Shown: one piece after another, positions 1-7,567 of the stretch
How the letters are laid out: the number at the start of each line of letters is the position of its first letter
How positions within the stretch are numbered: the stretch's first letter is position 1
Assembly: GCA_002712135.1 (NCBI GenBank)
Contig: PASO01000007.1
Span: forward strand, 57,778 to 76,260
Reading direction: 5' to 3'
DNA: 18,483 nucleotides
Origin: Gammaproteobacteria bacterium
GTDB lineage: Bacteria; Pseudomonadota; Gammaproteobacteria; Pseudomonadales; Azotimanducaceae
Made by a program: the position numbers and the translations under genes
The notes under the pieces: model-generated
Told to the model about the DNA's origin: nothing
What the model saw: only the letters and a program-made list of their open reading frames with translations
Databases searched by the model: none

Positions 1-663
1 TACTTCTATGACTTCGATAACTTCATCACCGATGCGGCTATTACGCTTACCCCACAAGATCCCTGGGATGTGGCATTCGAAGGTAATATCAATTATGGGA
101 AGGTCGAAATCTACGGGTTTGACTTCGAATTTGCCTGGCAGGTTCCATCCATGGAGAACCTTCAAATTTTCGGTTTCTACGCCTATAACAAGGGAGAAGT
201 TAAAGAGCCCTTCGTGCTGCCAGCATATACCGGAGAAGAGGGCTTTGCAGGGTATTCATTCATAGGTGCTTTCGAGGGTAATAGCCTGCCTTATGCACCG
301 AAGCAAAAGTTCAATCTAAATGCTGAATACACCTGGCCACTGGACAACGGCAGTTCAGTTTCCCTGCTCGGCGTTTGGGCGTGGACTGGTAAGTTTGAAG
401 CAAATGTAGCCAACAATGCGGAAGAGCTGGCGGATGATTTCAGTCGGGTTGACCTTCGTCTGACCTGGACGTCAGCAGATGAACGTTACCGGGTATCGGC
501 CTATGGTCAGAATATCTTCGATGATCGTCAAATTGAGCAGTTCGAGGTCAATGGCTTTGAGTTTGAAGATCCGGACACGGGAGAAGAACGGTTTATTCCT
601 GTGCCTGAACCCTTTGTTTCAGCCTATGAGATGTGGGGCATCGAGGTAAGAGCTAGCCTCTAG
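1..663 (+). CDS. TonB-dependent receptor, C-terminal part (5' end outside window)
   Basis: The frame is open from the first base and ends at TAG 661-663, giving about 220 residues of a protein whose N-terminal plug and most of its barrel lie to the left. The visible part alternates short polar and aromatic strands (NYGKVEIYGFDFEFAW, LRLTWTSADERYRVSAYGQN) with a late 'GQNIFDD' turn and a final strand MWGIEVRASL. This is the pattern of the last beta-strands of TonB-dependent outer-membrane receptors, where 'N(L/I)FDD' precedes the final strands. Such receptors import ligands with TonB/ExbBD energy. The last residue is Leu, not the commoner Phe. The next gene on the same strand is a PhyH dioxygenase 129 bp away, so the receptor may import the substrate of the downstream enzymes; that link is inference. 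A GTG at 70 is internal and is not the start. Confidence 0.85.
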   Translation, partial: YFYDFDNFITDAAITLTPQDPWDVAFEGNINYGKVEIYGFDFEFAWQVPSMENLQIFGFYAYNKGEVKEPFVLPAYTGEEGFAGYSFIGAFEGNSLPYAPKQKFNLNAEYTWPLDNGSSVSLLGVWAWTGKFEANVANNAEELADDFSRVDLRLTWTSADERYRVSAYGQNIFDDRQIEQFEVNGFEFEDPDTGEERFIPVPEPFVSAYEMWGIEVRASL

Positions 664-676
664 CGAAACATATGTT

Positions 677-701
677 TGACCCGGGTCTCCAACCCGGGTC
701 A
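677..701 (+). terminator. Stem-loop after receptor gene, possible terminator
   Basis: A perfect 10-bp inverted repeat (TGACCCGGGT at 677-686 and ACCCGGGTCA at 692-701) with a 5-nt loop starts 13 nt after the receptor stop codon. The GC-rich stem is strong, but no T-run follows, so it is not a classical intrinsic terminator. It may act as a 3'-end stabiliser or a weak terminator separating the receptor from the PhyH gene. Confidence 0.45.
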
Positions 702-792
702 CCTCTCAATACAACTCCCAACTCATCTGCCTCCCAAGAAATCCATCTCCTTATTGATGTTCGCGTGACACAGGTGCGATGGGCATAGTAAT

Positions 793-1857
793 GTGAAGAA
801 GATTGGACTGACACTACAGCAGCAACGCGACATTTATCGAGACGGGTTCGTTGTCCTATCCAACATCATCCCGCAAGAGATGGTCAACGCCGCAAGACGC
901 GAGATTAATATGAATCTCGGCGATGTCCGGGCGGGCGCGATGGGCGCAGAGAACCTCTCCGACATCAAAACTGCAACGAAGACGCTGGAACGTGTCGGCT
1001 CGGATAAAGTGATCCTCGATCTCTTCAACAACACAGACGTCAAAAAGACCGTTGAAGCATTCTTTGGACGACGGATAAAGCCGGCTGCAGTCGCCCAACT
1101 TGCAATACCCTTCCCGCAAAAGCCCGGAGAAAACGTCAACGAGTCCGGCTACCATGATAAAGACACGCCATTCTATGGCTGGTGCGGTCACCTGGACGGC
1201 TTATGGAACGGTGGCGATCGAATTCCCGAAATCGGCAAGGAACTTACGCCTCACCGACGTCACAAGTGGTATAGCGATCCTTCACGCAACGGATGCTATC
1301 GAACGTACGACCAGAACTGTAACGTGCACAACTTTACTGCGCTGGTCGGGATCGCCCTGTCTGACCAGACAATCGAGGGGTGTGGCAATCTGGGCTTGCT
1401 CAAGGGTGCACACCATAGAATCGGTGAGTTTTTCCAGCAGCAACGAGATGCAGGTGGACCCCTTGGGCCTGATGGACCGGGATGGAAAAGAGAACATACT
1501 GAAGCACCGAACGGTCATGGATTACGCCACTATCCCGAACAAGTGAGAGCAGCATTTCGTAAAGACGCTTTGCAAACCACGGACGGTCGTTATTGGCCTA
1601 AACCGACGCTGGTAAAGGTAAGAGCAGGCGACGCTCTTATTGTACACTTCGCGACGCCACATTCTGTGACGCGTGTTCAAGGTCCCGATCCTCGATTCAT
1701 GGTGTATTTTCGAGCGAGCGCCCCGCGTAAGGAGGCACATCTTCAGGTCTATCCAGACGCGCTGTGTGACATCTGGCTCGAATGGCGCGGTATGCAAAAC
1801 TTTGTAAAGGAGCATGATGCAAAGGAGCGCCGCCGTAAAGAATTTGCCATCTCCTGA
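793..1857 (+). CDS. Phytanoyl-CoA dioxygenase (PhyH) family protein, copy 1
   Basis: A 354-residue protein of the Fe(II)/2-oxoglutarate-dependent PhyH family. These enzymes hydroxylate or otherwise oxidise an unactivated carbon while turning 2-oxoglutarate into succinate and CO2. The N-terminus has the family opening 'YRDGFVVLSNIIPQEMV' (15-31). The iron triad is H133-x-D135 (in GHLDG) and H290 (ATPHSVTR), and R301 in 'RFMVYFR' is the expected 2-oxoglutarate anchor, so the active site is complete. Between HLD and the next core strand (ALVGIALSD, 183-191) lies a long insertion rich in aromatic and charged residues, probably part of the substrate pocket. The start is GTG: the in-frame stop at 766-768 leaves no other usable start, and the overlapping ATG at 791 runs straight into TGA. 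The ribosome site is weak. The oxidoreductase gene begins 44 bp downstream, suggesting co-transcription. The substrate is unknown; family members act on acyl-CoAs, amino acids, ectoine and secondary metabolites. Confidence 0.85.
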   Translation: MKKIGLTLQQQRDIYRDGFVVLSNIIPQEMVNAARREINMNLGDVRAGAMGAENLSDIKTATKTLERVGSDKVILDLFNNTDVKKTVEAFFGRRIKPAAVAQLAIPFPQKPGENVNESGYHDKDTPFYGWCGHLDGLWNGGDRIPEIGKELTPHRRHKWYSDPSRNGCYRTYDQNCNVHNFTALVGIALSDQTIEGCGNLGLLKGAHHRIGEFFQQQRDAGGPLGPDGPGWKREHTEAPNGHGLRHYPEQVRAAFRKDALQTTDGRYWPKPTLVKVRAGDALIVHFATPHSVTRVQGPDPRFMVYFRASAPRKEAHLQVYPDALCDIWLEWRGMQNFVKEHDAKERRRKEFAIS

Positions 1858-1901
1858 ACCCTTCTTCACAATGCCCAGATTCGGTTGAGAGCAAAAACGT
1901 G

Positions 1902-4900
1902 ATGTTCGCAAACAGATTCGACATGACACTGGAAGACCGATTCACCCTCGAAGAAGGCTGGGTCTACATGACGGGTATGCACGCCCTGGTCCGGCTGCCA
2001 ATCCAGCAGCGCATGCGCGATCGTTTGGTGGGTCTCAATACGGCCGGCTACATCTCCGGCTATCGCGGATCTCCGCTGGGTCGCTACGATACGGAACTCT
2101 GGAATGCTGCCGAAGTCCTTGCAGAACATAACATCGTTTTTCAACCCGGCGTGAACGAGGACCTGGCCGCTACTGCAGCCTGGGGTTCACAGTATGTCGG
2201 TATGTTTCCGGGTGCACGTGTCGATGGTGTGTTTTCCATCTGGTATGGCAAAGCACCGGGCATGGATCGGTCAATGGACGCACTGCGTCACGCTAACGTA
2301 AACGGGACATCACCACTAGGGGGCAGCCTGCTACTGGTGGGTGACGATCACGGGGCAAACTCGTCTACCGTCGCTTGTTATTCAGACTTCAATTTCACTT
2401 CCGCCGCCATCCCACTGCTTGCGCCGTCCAATGCACAGGAAGTACTTGATTATGGCTTGCACGGAATTGCGCTTAGCCGTAATACGGGCCTGTTGTGCGG
2501 TATGAAATTGGTCACTGACGTGATTGAAGGTGGCGGTTCTATCTATGTTTCGCCAACCTCCCCTGAAATTTCGCCACCAAATGCAGAACCAGGATTGGGC
2601 ATAAAGAAGTTTACGCCAATGCTTGAACAAGAAGCTGTCTTGTACGAATCCCGCCTGCAGCAAGCCACCAGATACTGTCGTGAGAACGGGCTCAACCGAA
2701 TTACTACCGATTCTGACCAAGCCCGGCTGGGTATCGTCGCTTCCGGCAAGTCTTATCAGGATCTGTGTCAGGCACTGCATTCGATGGGCGTATCCGGCAG
2801 CGAGCTGAGTTCGCTAGGAATTCGGGTATTGAAAGTCGGAATGTTGTGGCCACTGGAAGATGAGATTGTGCGCAACTTTGCGACTGGCCTAGACATGATA
2901 GTCGTCGTGGAAGAGAAGCGCCCATTCCTCGAGGACCAGATCAAAGCCATACTCTATGGCACCCATGCACCGAGAATCATTGGCAAGGTATTTGAAGGTT
3001 CTGTCTATGGAGCAGACCAAAGGAAAACAGCGTTTCCAAACAGTGGTGAAATTGATCCCGGTCGTATCACTGAAGTATTAAAGCAAGCGGCTGAAGTCCT
3101 CGATCCTAAGTGTCACGTGCCAATGCCGAATTTCCCGGAAACATCGACCAGTGCCGCGGTTCCTGTTCGCCGACCTGCGTTCTGCTCTGGGTGCCCTCAC
3201 GGAAGATCGACCCAGGTAATCGAGGGCAGCCGGGCACTCGCCGGCATCGGTTGTCATTCGATGGCAATATTTGTTGATCCTGAACACACGAACACAATCT
3301 CACATATGGGCGGAGAAGGCGCGATGTGGCTTGGCCAGGCACCGTTTACCGACGAGGAACACGTGTTTACCAATATGGGAGATGGGACCTACTTTCACTC
3401 GGGCTTTATGGCCATTCGCGCCGCTGTCGCAGTGCACGCACCAATCACTTACAAGTTACTTTGGAATGGCTTTGTATCGATGACCGGAGGCCAGCCCGTG
3501 GATGGCGAACTGACCATCGGCAAGGTCGTGGCTGAATTACGAGCGGAAGGCGTAAAGCGTATTGCCATTGTGGCTGACGACCCGTCAAACCATAAAGACC
3601 TACCCCTATCACCTGGTACAACACTACATCCCCGAATCGAACTAGAAGCAGTCGAAAAAAAACTGCGCGACTTTAAAGATGTATCCGTACTTATCTATGA
3701 ACAACCCTGCGCGACCGAACTGCGTCGCCAGCGAAAGCGAGGAAATGCGCCAGACCCAGATCGTCGAGTGTTCATAAATCCGCAGGTTTGTGAGGGTTGC
3801 GGTGACTGCGGCACAGTGTCGAACTGTATGTCAATCGAACCGTTAGAAACAGACTTCGGTAGGAAACGTAAGATCAACCAGTCTTCCTGCAACAAAGATA
3901 TGTCCTGCCTTGAAGGCTTCTGCCCAAGCCTGGTGACGTTAGTGGGCGCAGAACCGAAACGACTCGTAACGCAACAGGGAACCCTTAATATCCCGGAGCA
4001 ACCAGAACCAAAGCTGCCGGCCATCGACGGGTCTTTCGCTGTACTGGTGACCGGTATAGGCGGTACTGGTGTTGTTACCGTCGGACAGAGCATTGCAGTA
4101 GCAGCTCACCTCGACGGGTTATTCAGTTCCAATCTCGATGTTACCGGACTCGCACAAAAGTATGGAGCGGTACTGTCCCACGTTAAGATCGCAGAAGACA
4201 GAAGCGAACTTAATGCCACTCGTATTGCGACTGCCGAAGCCGATACCTTGATTGGGACAGACGTAATCGTGTCTGGTGGCAATGAAGTGATCTCCAAGCT
4301 TGTCCCGGGGAAAAGTCGGGGTGTGCTAGCAACCCACCTAACACCCACGTCAGATTTTTCCAGGGATCCTGAATGGACTGTGGATAAATCCCTTCTGATT
4401 TCACGAATTGATAATGCATCCGGCAAAGGGATAACAAAAATAGATGCGAGTCTGATAGCGGAACGTCTATTAGGTGATAACGTTTTCGCCAATACGCTAT
4501 TAATGGGTGCTGTCTGGCAAATGGGTTGTCTACCCGTATCTTTCAGCGCCATAACACGCGCCCTAGAGCTAAACGGTGTCGCCGTCGACAAAAACAAGCA
4601 GGCGTTTGCGCTTGGACGCTGGGTCGTCAACGACATCGATGCCGTCATGGCGAATATCACCACAGATGCGAAACCTGAACAGCGGGAATTGACGTTGGAC
4701 GACCTTATCCAAATGCACGAGGCATTTTTAACCAAGTATCAGAATGACAAACTTATGCAACGATATCGCGCCCGGGTCGAGCAGGTACGGGAGGCGGAGG
4801 CTCGGGTCGCTGAGGCGACATCAATTACCGAACAGGTTGCCCGCAGTTATTTCAAGTTACTGGCGCATAAGGACGAATGGGAAGTCGCGCGACTGTATGC

Positions 4901-5375
4901 CGACCCATTATTCAAACAGCAGTTGGACGATGCCTTCGAAGGCGATTATAAAATTCAGTTTCATTTTGGTGCCTGGCCTTTCGGGCATCGTATAAAAGGC
5001 ACATCGACAATCGCGAAACGTAAAATTGGTGGCTGGCTGATGTGTTTGTTCCGCCTGATGGCGACCTTCAGGTTCCTGCGTGGTTCGGTAATTGACCCCT
5101 TTTCCTATTCGAGTGACACACGCGCTGCTCATGAACTACGCGCGCAGTTCGAGGAAGATATCGCCGCAATCATCGATAAGCTGAAAAACTCCAACTATGA
5201 GGCAGCATTGCAGCTGGCTACACTACCGCAAACGATTCGCGGCTACGGTCACGTTCGCAAAATTGCACGGACTGAAGCCGATGTTATTCGCCAGGATCAT
5301 TTGCAGGCGTTGAACGACGCACCTGCATCACCGGTAAAAGTGGCGAGCACTCGCTGGCAACAGGCAGGCGATTAG
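1902..5375 (+). CDS. Indolepyruvate ferredoxin oxidoreductase family protein, fused alpha-gamma type
   Basis: A thiamine-diphosphate, iron-sulfur enzyme of about 1,157 residues that would convert an aryl- or branched-chain 2-oxo acid plus CoA to acyl-CoA and CO2, passing electrons to ferredoxin or a substitute. Positions here are counted from the GTG at 1899. An N-terminal pyrimidine-binding domain has the family segments 'GLNTAGYISGYRGSPLG' and 'GVNEDLAATAAWG' (about 45-97). The pyrophosphate domain has CSGCPHGRS (429-437) and GDGTYFHSG (494-502) with LWN (521-523). A Cys-rich cluster follows at 631-675, then a gamma (POR catalytic) domain from VTGIGGTGVVT (717) to about 910, and a helical C-terminal domain typical of this long single-chain version. 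Two-subunit archaeal IorAB carries the same parts separately. ATG 1902 is preferred: GAGAG at 1887-1891 is suitably spaced; the alternatives are GTG 1899 and ATG 1923. It follows PhyH copy 1 closely. Substrate specificity cannot be read from sequence. Confidence 0.9.
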   Translation: MFANRFDMTLEDRFTLEEGWVYMTGMHALVRLPIQQRMRDRLVGLNTAGYISGYRGSPLGRYDTELWNAAEVLAEHNIVFQPGVNEDLAATAAWGSQYVGMFPGARVDGVFSIWYGKAPGMDRSMDALRHANVNGTSPLGGSLLLVGDDHGANSSTVACYSDFNFTSAAIPLLAPSNAQEVLDYGLHGIALSRNTGLLCGMKLVTDVIEGGGSIYVSPTSPEISPPNAEPGLGIKKFTPMLEQEAVLYESRLQQATRYCRENGLNRITTDSDQARLGIVASGKSYQDLCQALHSMGVSGSELSSLGIRVLKVGMLWPLEDEIVRNFATGLDMIVVVEEKRPFLEDQIKAILYGTHAPRIIGKVFEGSVYGADQRKTAFPNSGEIDPGRITEVLKQAAEVLDPKCHVPMPNFPETSTSAAVPVRRPAFCSGCPHGRSTQVIEGSRALAGIGCHSMAIFVDPEHTNTISHMGGEGAMWLGQAPFTDEEHVFTNMGDGTYFHSGFMAIRAAVAVHAPITYKLLWNGFVSMTGGQPVDGELTIGKVVAELRAEGVKRIAIVADDPSNHKDLPLSPGTTLHPRIELEAVEKKLRDFKDVSVLIYEQPCATELRRQRKRGNAPDPDRRVFINPQVCEGCGDCGTVSNCMSIEPLETDFGRKRKINQSSCNKDMSCLEGFCPSLVTLVGAEPKRLVTQQGTLNIPEQPEPKLPAIDGSFAVLVTGIGGTGVVTVGQSIAVAAHLDGLFSSNLDVTGLAQKYGAVLSHVKIAEDRSELNATRIATAEADTLIGTDVIVSGGNEVISKLVPGKSRGVLATHLTPTSDFSRDPEWTVDKSLLISRIDNASGKGITKIDASLIAERLLGDNVFANTLLMGAVWQMGCLPVSFSAITRALELNGVAVDKNKQAFALGRWVVNDIDAVMANITTDAKPEQRELTLDDLIQMHEAFLTKYQNDKLMQRYRARVEQVREAEARVAEATSITEQVARSYFKLLAHKDEWEVARLYADPLFKQQLDDAFEGDYKIQFHFGAWPFGHRIKGTSTIAKRKIGGWLMCLFRLMATFRFLRGSVIDPFSYSSDTRAAHELRAQFEEDIAAIIDKLKNSNYEAALQLATLPQTIRGYGHVRKIARTEADVIRQDHLQALNDAPASPVKVASTRWQQAGD

Positions 5376-5636
5376 TCGCTTCGCTTAATGTCTTTCGCCT
5401 CTAATGGAGAGGGAGCGATTACGTAGCTCAAACTCTAGAGCAACCCATGCTGTTTATCAGCACTGAATTGCTACAGACTATCAACCCTCATCAGGTAAAT
5501 TCCCTGCTAACCACCTTCGTATTGAAATACTAGGTGTCGAGAGGCCGCCCCTTTATCTATCGTATGTTACTCGCGCCTTTTTCGGTTACGAGCATGGTAA
5601 AGCTATAATCTATAGCACCGTCATTGTTCATGCTTC
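5376..5636. other. Intergenic stretch, no gene recognised
   Basis: I find no convincing gene here. A 28-codon plus-strand frame (ATG 5448) has no recognisable ribosome site or similarity. The only structure noted is GCTATA-atc-TATAGC at 5602-5616, which includes a TATAAT hexamer (5604-5609) without a good -35 box. With the relic to its right, the region looks like non-functional spacer. Confidence 0.5.
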
Positions 5637-5946
5637 TTATGCCCACGGCTCACGCGCGGTCAGAGTCGAAAATCGCCACGGGAACTGGTCGAACAAACCT
5701 GCTAGTTGCACCAGTCCGTCTGCATTTCCGTCGATGGAGAGCTCTCCTGACTCCTTGAGTTCATCAGCTTTGGTGAGACCCACCATCAGATACTTAAATA
5801 TGAGAATTGAATTAACCAAATTTGCCGTTGCGTCTTCTACCTACTTGTCCGGGAACGCTTGCAGCACCGCGTTTCCATCGCGTGCACAGGTATAGCGTGC
5901 CATCGCAGAATGCCAGGTTGAGTTTAAGTAACACGCCTATCGCATC
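5637..5946 (-). pseudogene. Decayed C-terminal end of an alkyl sulfatase (MBL-type)
   Basis: Read on the minus strand, the region encodes a broken series of segments matching the SCP2-like C-terminal domain of alkyl/aryl sulfatases of the BDS1/SdsA1 type: 'YDAIGV', 'LNLAFCDGTLY', then after a one-base frameshift near 5893 'DGNAVLQAFPDK', an in-frame TAG, 'VEDATANLVNS', and finally 'SGELSIDGNADGLVQLAGLFDQF' leading to 'STLTAREPW' and a stop. The order fits the family pattern (dimer/lipid-binding domain, 'G..+++GD...L..L...LD.F....I.TPR'). The catalytic HxHxDH domain is absent, residues appear deleted between 'YDAIGV' and 'LNLAF', and frameshift plus stop break it, so it is non-functional. It begins inside the stop region of the neighbouring CMD-like gene, suggesting a deletion joined them. 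Family assignment is from pattern memory, not a search. Confidence 0.55.
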
Positions 5947-6352
5947 ATACGCCGGCAGCCTCTTCCTCGCGCATCTCTTTAAATACCTCGCTCGCTGAGA
6001 TCACTGCCTCTCGGATGAGCGGAACACCAACGTACCCTGACATATGCAATAACGTTTCGGTCAGTTCTTTCTCGGTCCAGCCCTGACGTCGGGCCATGCG
6101 CAGGTGCAGCCGCAATTCCGGATCGCGACCCATTGTGGCATCGGTGACCACACAAATGAGTGTCCGGATTTTTAGATCAAGACCGGGTCGCATCCAAAGC
6201 GAACCAAATACTGTCTCTGCCACCAGATCGCGAAATTCCTGCATGATCGGGTTGTCGTCATAGGTACTTTGGTTCATGCGTTCCACAACGTCTTCACCCA
6301 GTAGTTCACTGCGAAGGGCGATGCCTTTTTCATACAATTCACTTTCCGCCAT
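5945..6352 (-). CDS. Carboxymuconolactone decarboxylase (CMD/AhpD-like) family protein
   Basis: A 135-residue all-helical protein of the CMD family, close to the usual length of PcaC-type gamma-carboxymuconolactone decarboxylases. Diagnostic segments are 'FGSLWMRPGLDLKIRTLICVVTDATMGRDPELRLHLR' (69-105, core helices) and 'TETLLHMSGYVGVPLIREAV' (118-137 region). There is no CxxC pair, so it is not an AhpD-type peroxidase; it belongs with the decarboxylase/lactone-handling side of the family. PcaC acts in the beta-ketoadipate pathway on protocatechuate-derived lactone, but no other pca gene is here, so a role on another lactone or enol acid is as likely. The ATG has a GGGAG ribosome site about 8 bp upstream (reverse strand), and a promoter is visible at 6414-6441. 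It is the only intact minus-strand gene between the oxidoreductase and the second PhyH gene. Confidence 0.85.
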   Translation of the reverse strand: MAESELYEKGIALRSELLGEDVVERMNQSTYDDNPIMQEFRDLVAETVFGSLWMRPGLDLKIRTLICVVTDATMGRDPELRLHLRMARRQGWTEKELTETLLHMSGYVGVPLIREAVISASEVFKEMREEEAAGV

Positions 6353-6413
6353 TTGATGTACTCCCGTTTAAGAAAAAGCCCCGACAGAGATAGATTCTGC
6401 CGTTGAAAAGCGC

Positions 6414-6441
6414 ATTATAGCTTTCGTCAATTACCTCACAA
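6414..6441 (-). promoter_or_regulatory. Sigma70-like promoter for the CMD-like gene
   Basis: On the minus strand TTGTGA (6441-6436) and a perfect TATAAT (6419-6414) are 16 bp apart. TATAAT is followed by GCG, as in many gammaproteobacterial promoters. A start near 6407 would give a leader of about 55 nt before the ATG at 6352. Confidence 0.45.
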
Positions 6442-6613
6442 GCGGGACTCTCATCTGACAGCCACCATAACAATACCTCCGCCCGTGCTATGGTCAAGAT
6501 TGGCGTTGATTGGCGGACCGACGCGAACGGGGCTGTCTTTCGCACCATCAGGCTTATTTGGTCTTAGGACTCGCTACAAAGACAGCTGTAGCATTCAATC
6601 CTAACTTTACGCC

Positions 6614-6619
6614 TATAAT
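6614..6619 (+). promoter_or_regulatory. -10 box upstream of PhyH copy 2
   Basis: A perfect TATAAT followed by GCGTTCAAC lies 26 bp before the ATG at 6646. The same TATAATGCG context appears in the opposite promoter at 6414-6419. No good -35 hexamer is found 15-19 bp upstream, so an activator may be needed or the box may be fortuitous. Confidence 0.35.
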
Positions 6620-6645
6620 GCGTTCAACAACAAAAGGAAAAGCCG

Positions 6646-7494
6646 ATGCTGACACGGGTGAAGCATTATTTTACCGCGCGTGATCCAGAGGATGCACCAA
6701 TAGAAAGCTATCAACTTGAAAAAGAGGGTTACGTCGTCCTTCGTCAGATATTTTCCGATGATGAGGTCACTGCATTGCAAGATGACATCAAACGCGTATT
6801 TGACGAACTGGGACCAGACTGTCGCACCCACAAGCGGCCGATTGATCACGACGATATGTATCGATACGAAATGTTCAACCAAAGCACTGTCTGTCAGGAA
6901 GCCATCGCGCACTCCGGTATTCTGGGGGTGATCGAACCGCTTCTCGGTGAGGACTGCCACGTCATCGCTAATACTGCTTGGCGAAACCCTGCCAATCACC
7001 CTAGCAACGTCGGGGGAGACTGGCATATCGATGCGGGCCCTCACATCCCACTCCCAGAGGGAGTCGCCTGGCCAGCGTCGATCCCGCACCCCGTGTTTGC
7101 TATCGGCGTGCATATCTTTCTGCAAGACTGCCGACGCGAAGACGGCCCGACCGGTGTCATTCCAAGCAGTCATCTTTCCGGTCGTTTCCCGCCGCCCGAT
7201 AAGACTATGGACGACGATCTGACTTATGGCGAGAACCAGGTAGACGTACTTACCGGGAAAACGGGCGACGTGGGCATGTTCGTCTCAGATGTCTGGCATC
7301 GACGAATGCCTGCGACCAAGGATGATCGAGGTCGGTTCTTTCTGCAGGTCCACTACGGCCGCCGCGATATCGCGCAGCGAGTCAGACCTACCACTGAAGT
7401 CAATCATCTTTCCGACAAAGCAAGATTGCGCGCCGTGGATGCGCGGCAAAGGACGATTGTTGGCCTGCACCCCAACAACTTCTACGATGGCTGA
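6646..7494 (+). CDS. Phytanoyl-CoA dioxygenase (PhyH) family protein, copy 2
   Basis: A 282-residue Fe(II)/2-oxoglutarate oxygenase. 'LEKEGYVVLRQIFSDDEVTALQ' (24-45) is the classic PhyH N-terminus. The triad is H127-x-D129 (DWHIDAG) and H218 (DVWHRR), with R230 ('DDRGRFFLQVHYG') as 2-oxoglutarate anchor. The core strand pair 'FAIGVHIFLQDCRREDGPTGVIPSSH' (151-176) corresponds to the family 'L.D....NG.....PGSH' segment, with PSSH for PGSH. All catalytic residues are present, so it should be active. ATG 6646 has AAGGAA 6 bp upstream. It ends 73 bp from the stop of PhyH copy 3 on the opposite strand, so the two converge. It is only distantly like copies 1 and 3, so these are not recent duplicates. 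Likely a hydroxylase or demethylase of a small organic substrate; the substrate is unknown. Confidence 0.88.
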   Translation: MLTRVKHYFTARDPEDAPIESYQLEKEGYVVLRQIFSDDEVTALQDDIKRVFDELGPDCRTHKRPIDHDDMYRYEMFNQSTVCQEAIAHSGILGVIEPLLGEDCHVIANTAWRNPANHPSNVGGDWHIDAGPHIPLPEGVAWPASIPHPVFAIGVHIFLQDCRREDGPTGVIPSSHLSGRFPPPDKTMDDDLTYGENQVDVLTGKTGDVGMFVSDVWHRRMPATKDDRGRFFLQVHYGRRDIAQRVRPTTEVNHLSDKARLRAVDARQRTIVGLHPNNFYDG

Positions 7495-7567
7495 TTTTGG
7501 ATCAATGAATAGTCTTGACACGCCATAGAGATCTTTCCTGACGGGCAATAATGTTAGTGAAAAAGCT

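Noticed and set aside
791..793. ATG at 791 as start of PhyH copy 1
   Set aside because: The next codon in that frame is TGA; GTG 793 is the only usable start after the in-frame stop at 766.
4106..4735. Long minus-strand frame of 209 codons opposite the oxidoreductase
   Set aside because: It is a shadow of the well-supported plus-strand gene and has Ser/Arg-rich composition with no recognisable domain.
5637..5819. A 60-codon minus-strand frame that could be a small gene
   Set aside because: It begins at a TTG without a ribosome site and continues, across a stop and a frameshift, as the tail of an alkyl sulfatase; it is part of a relic.
6339..6548. Minus-strand frame of 69 codons overlapping the CMD-like gene start
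   Set aside because: It contains the CMD-like gene's promoter and ribosome site, and its translation shows no family features.
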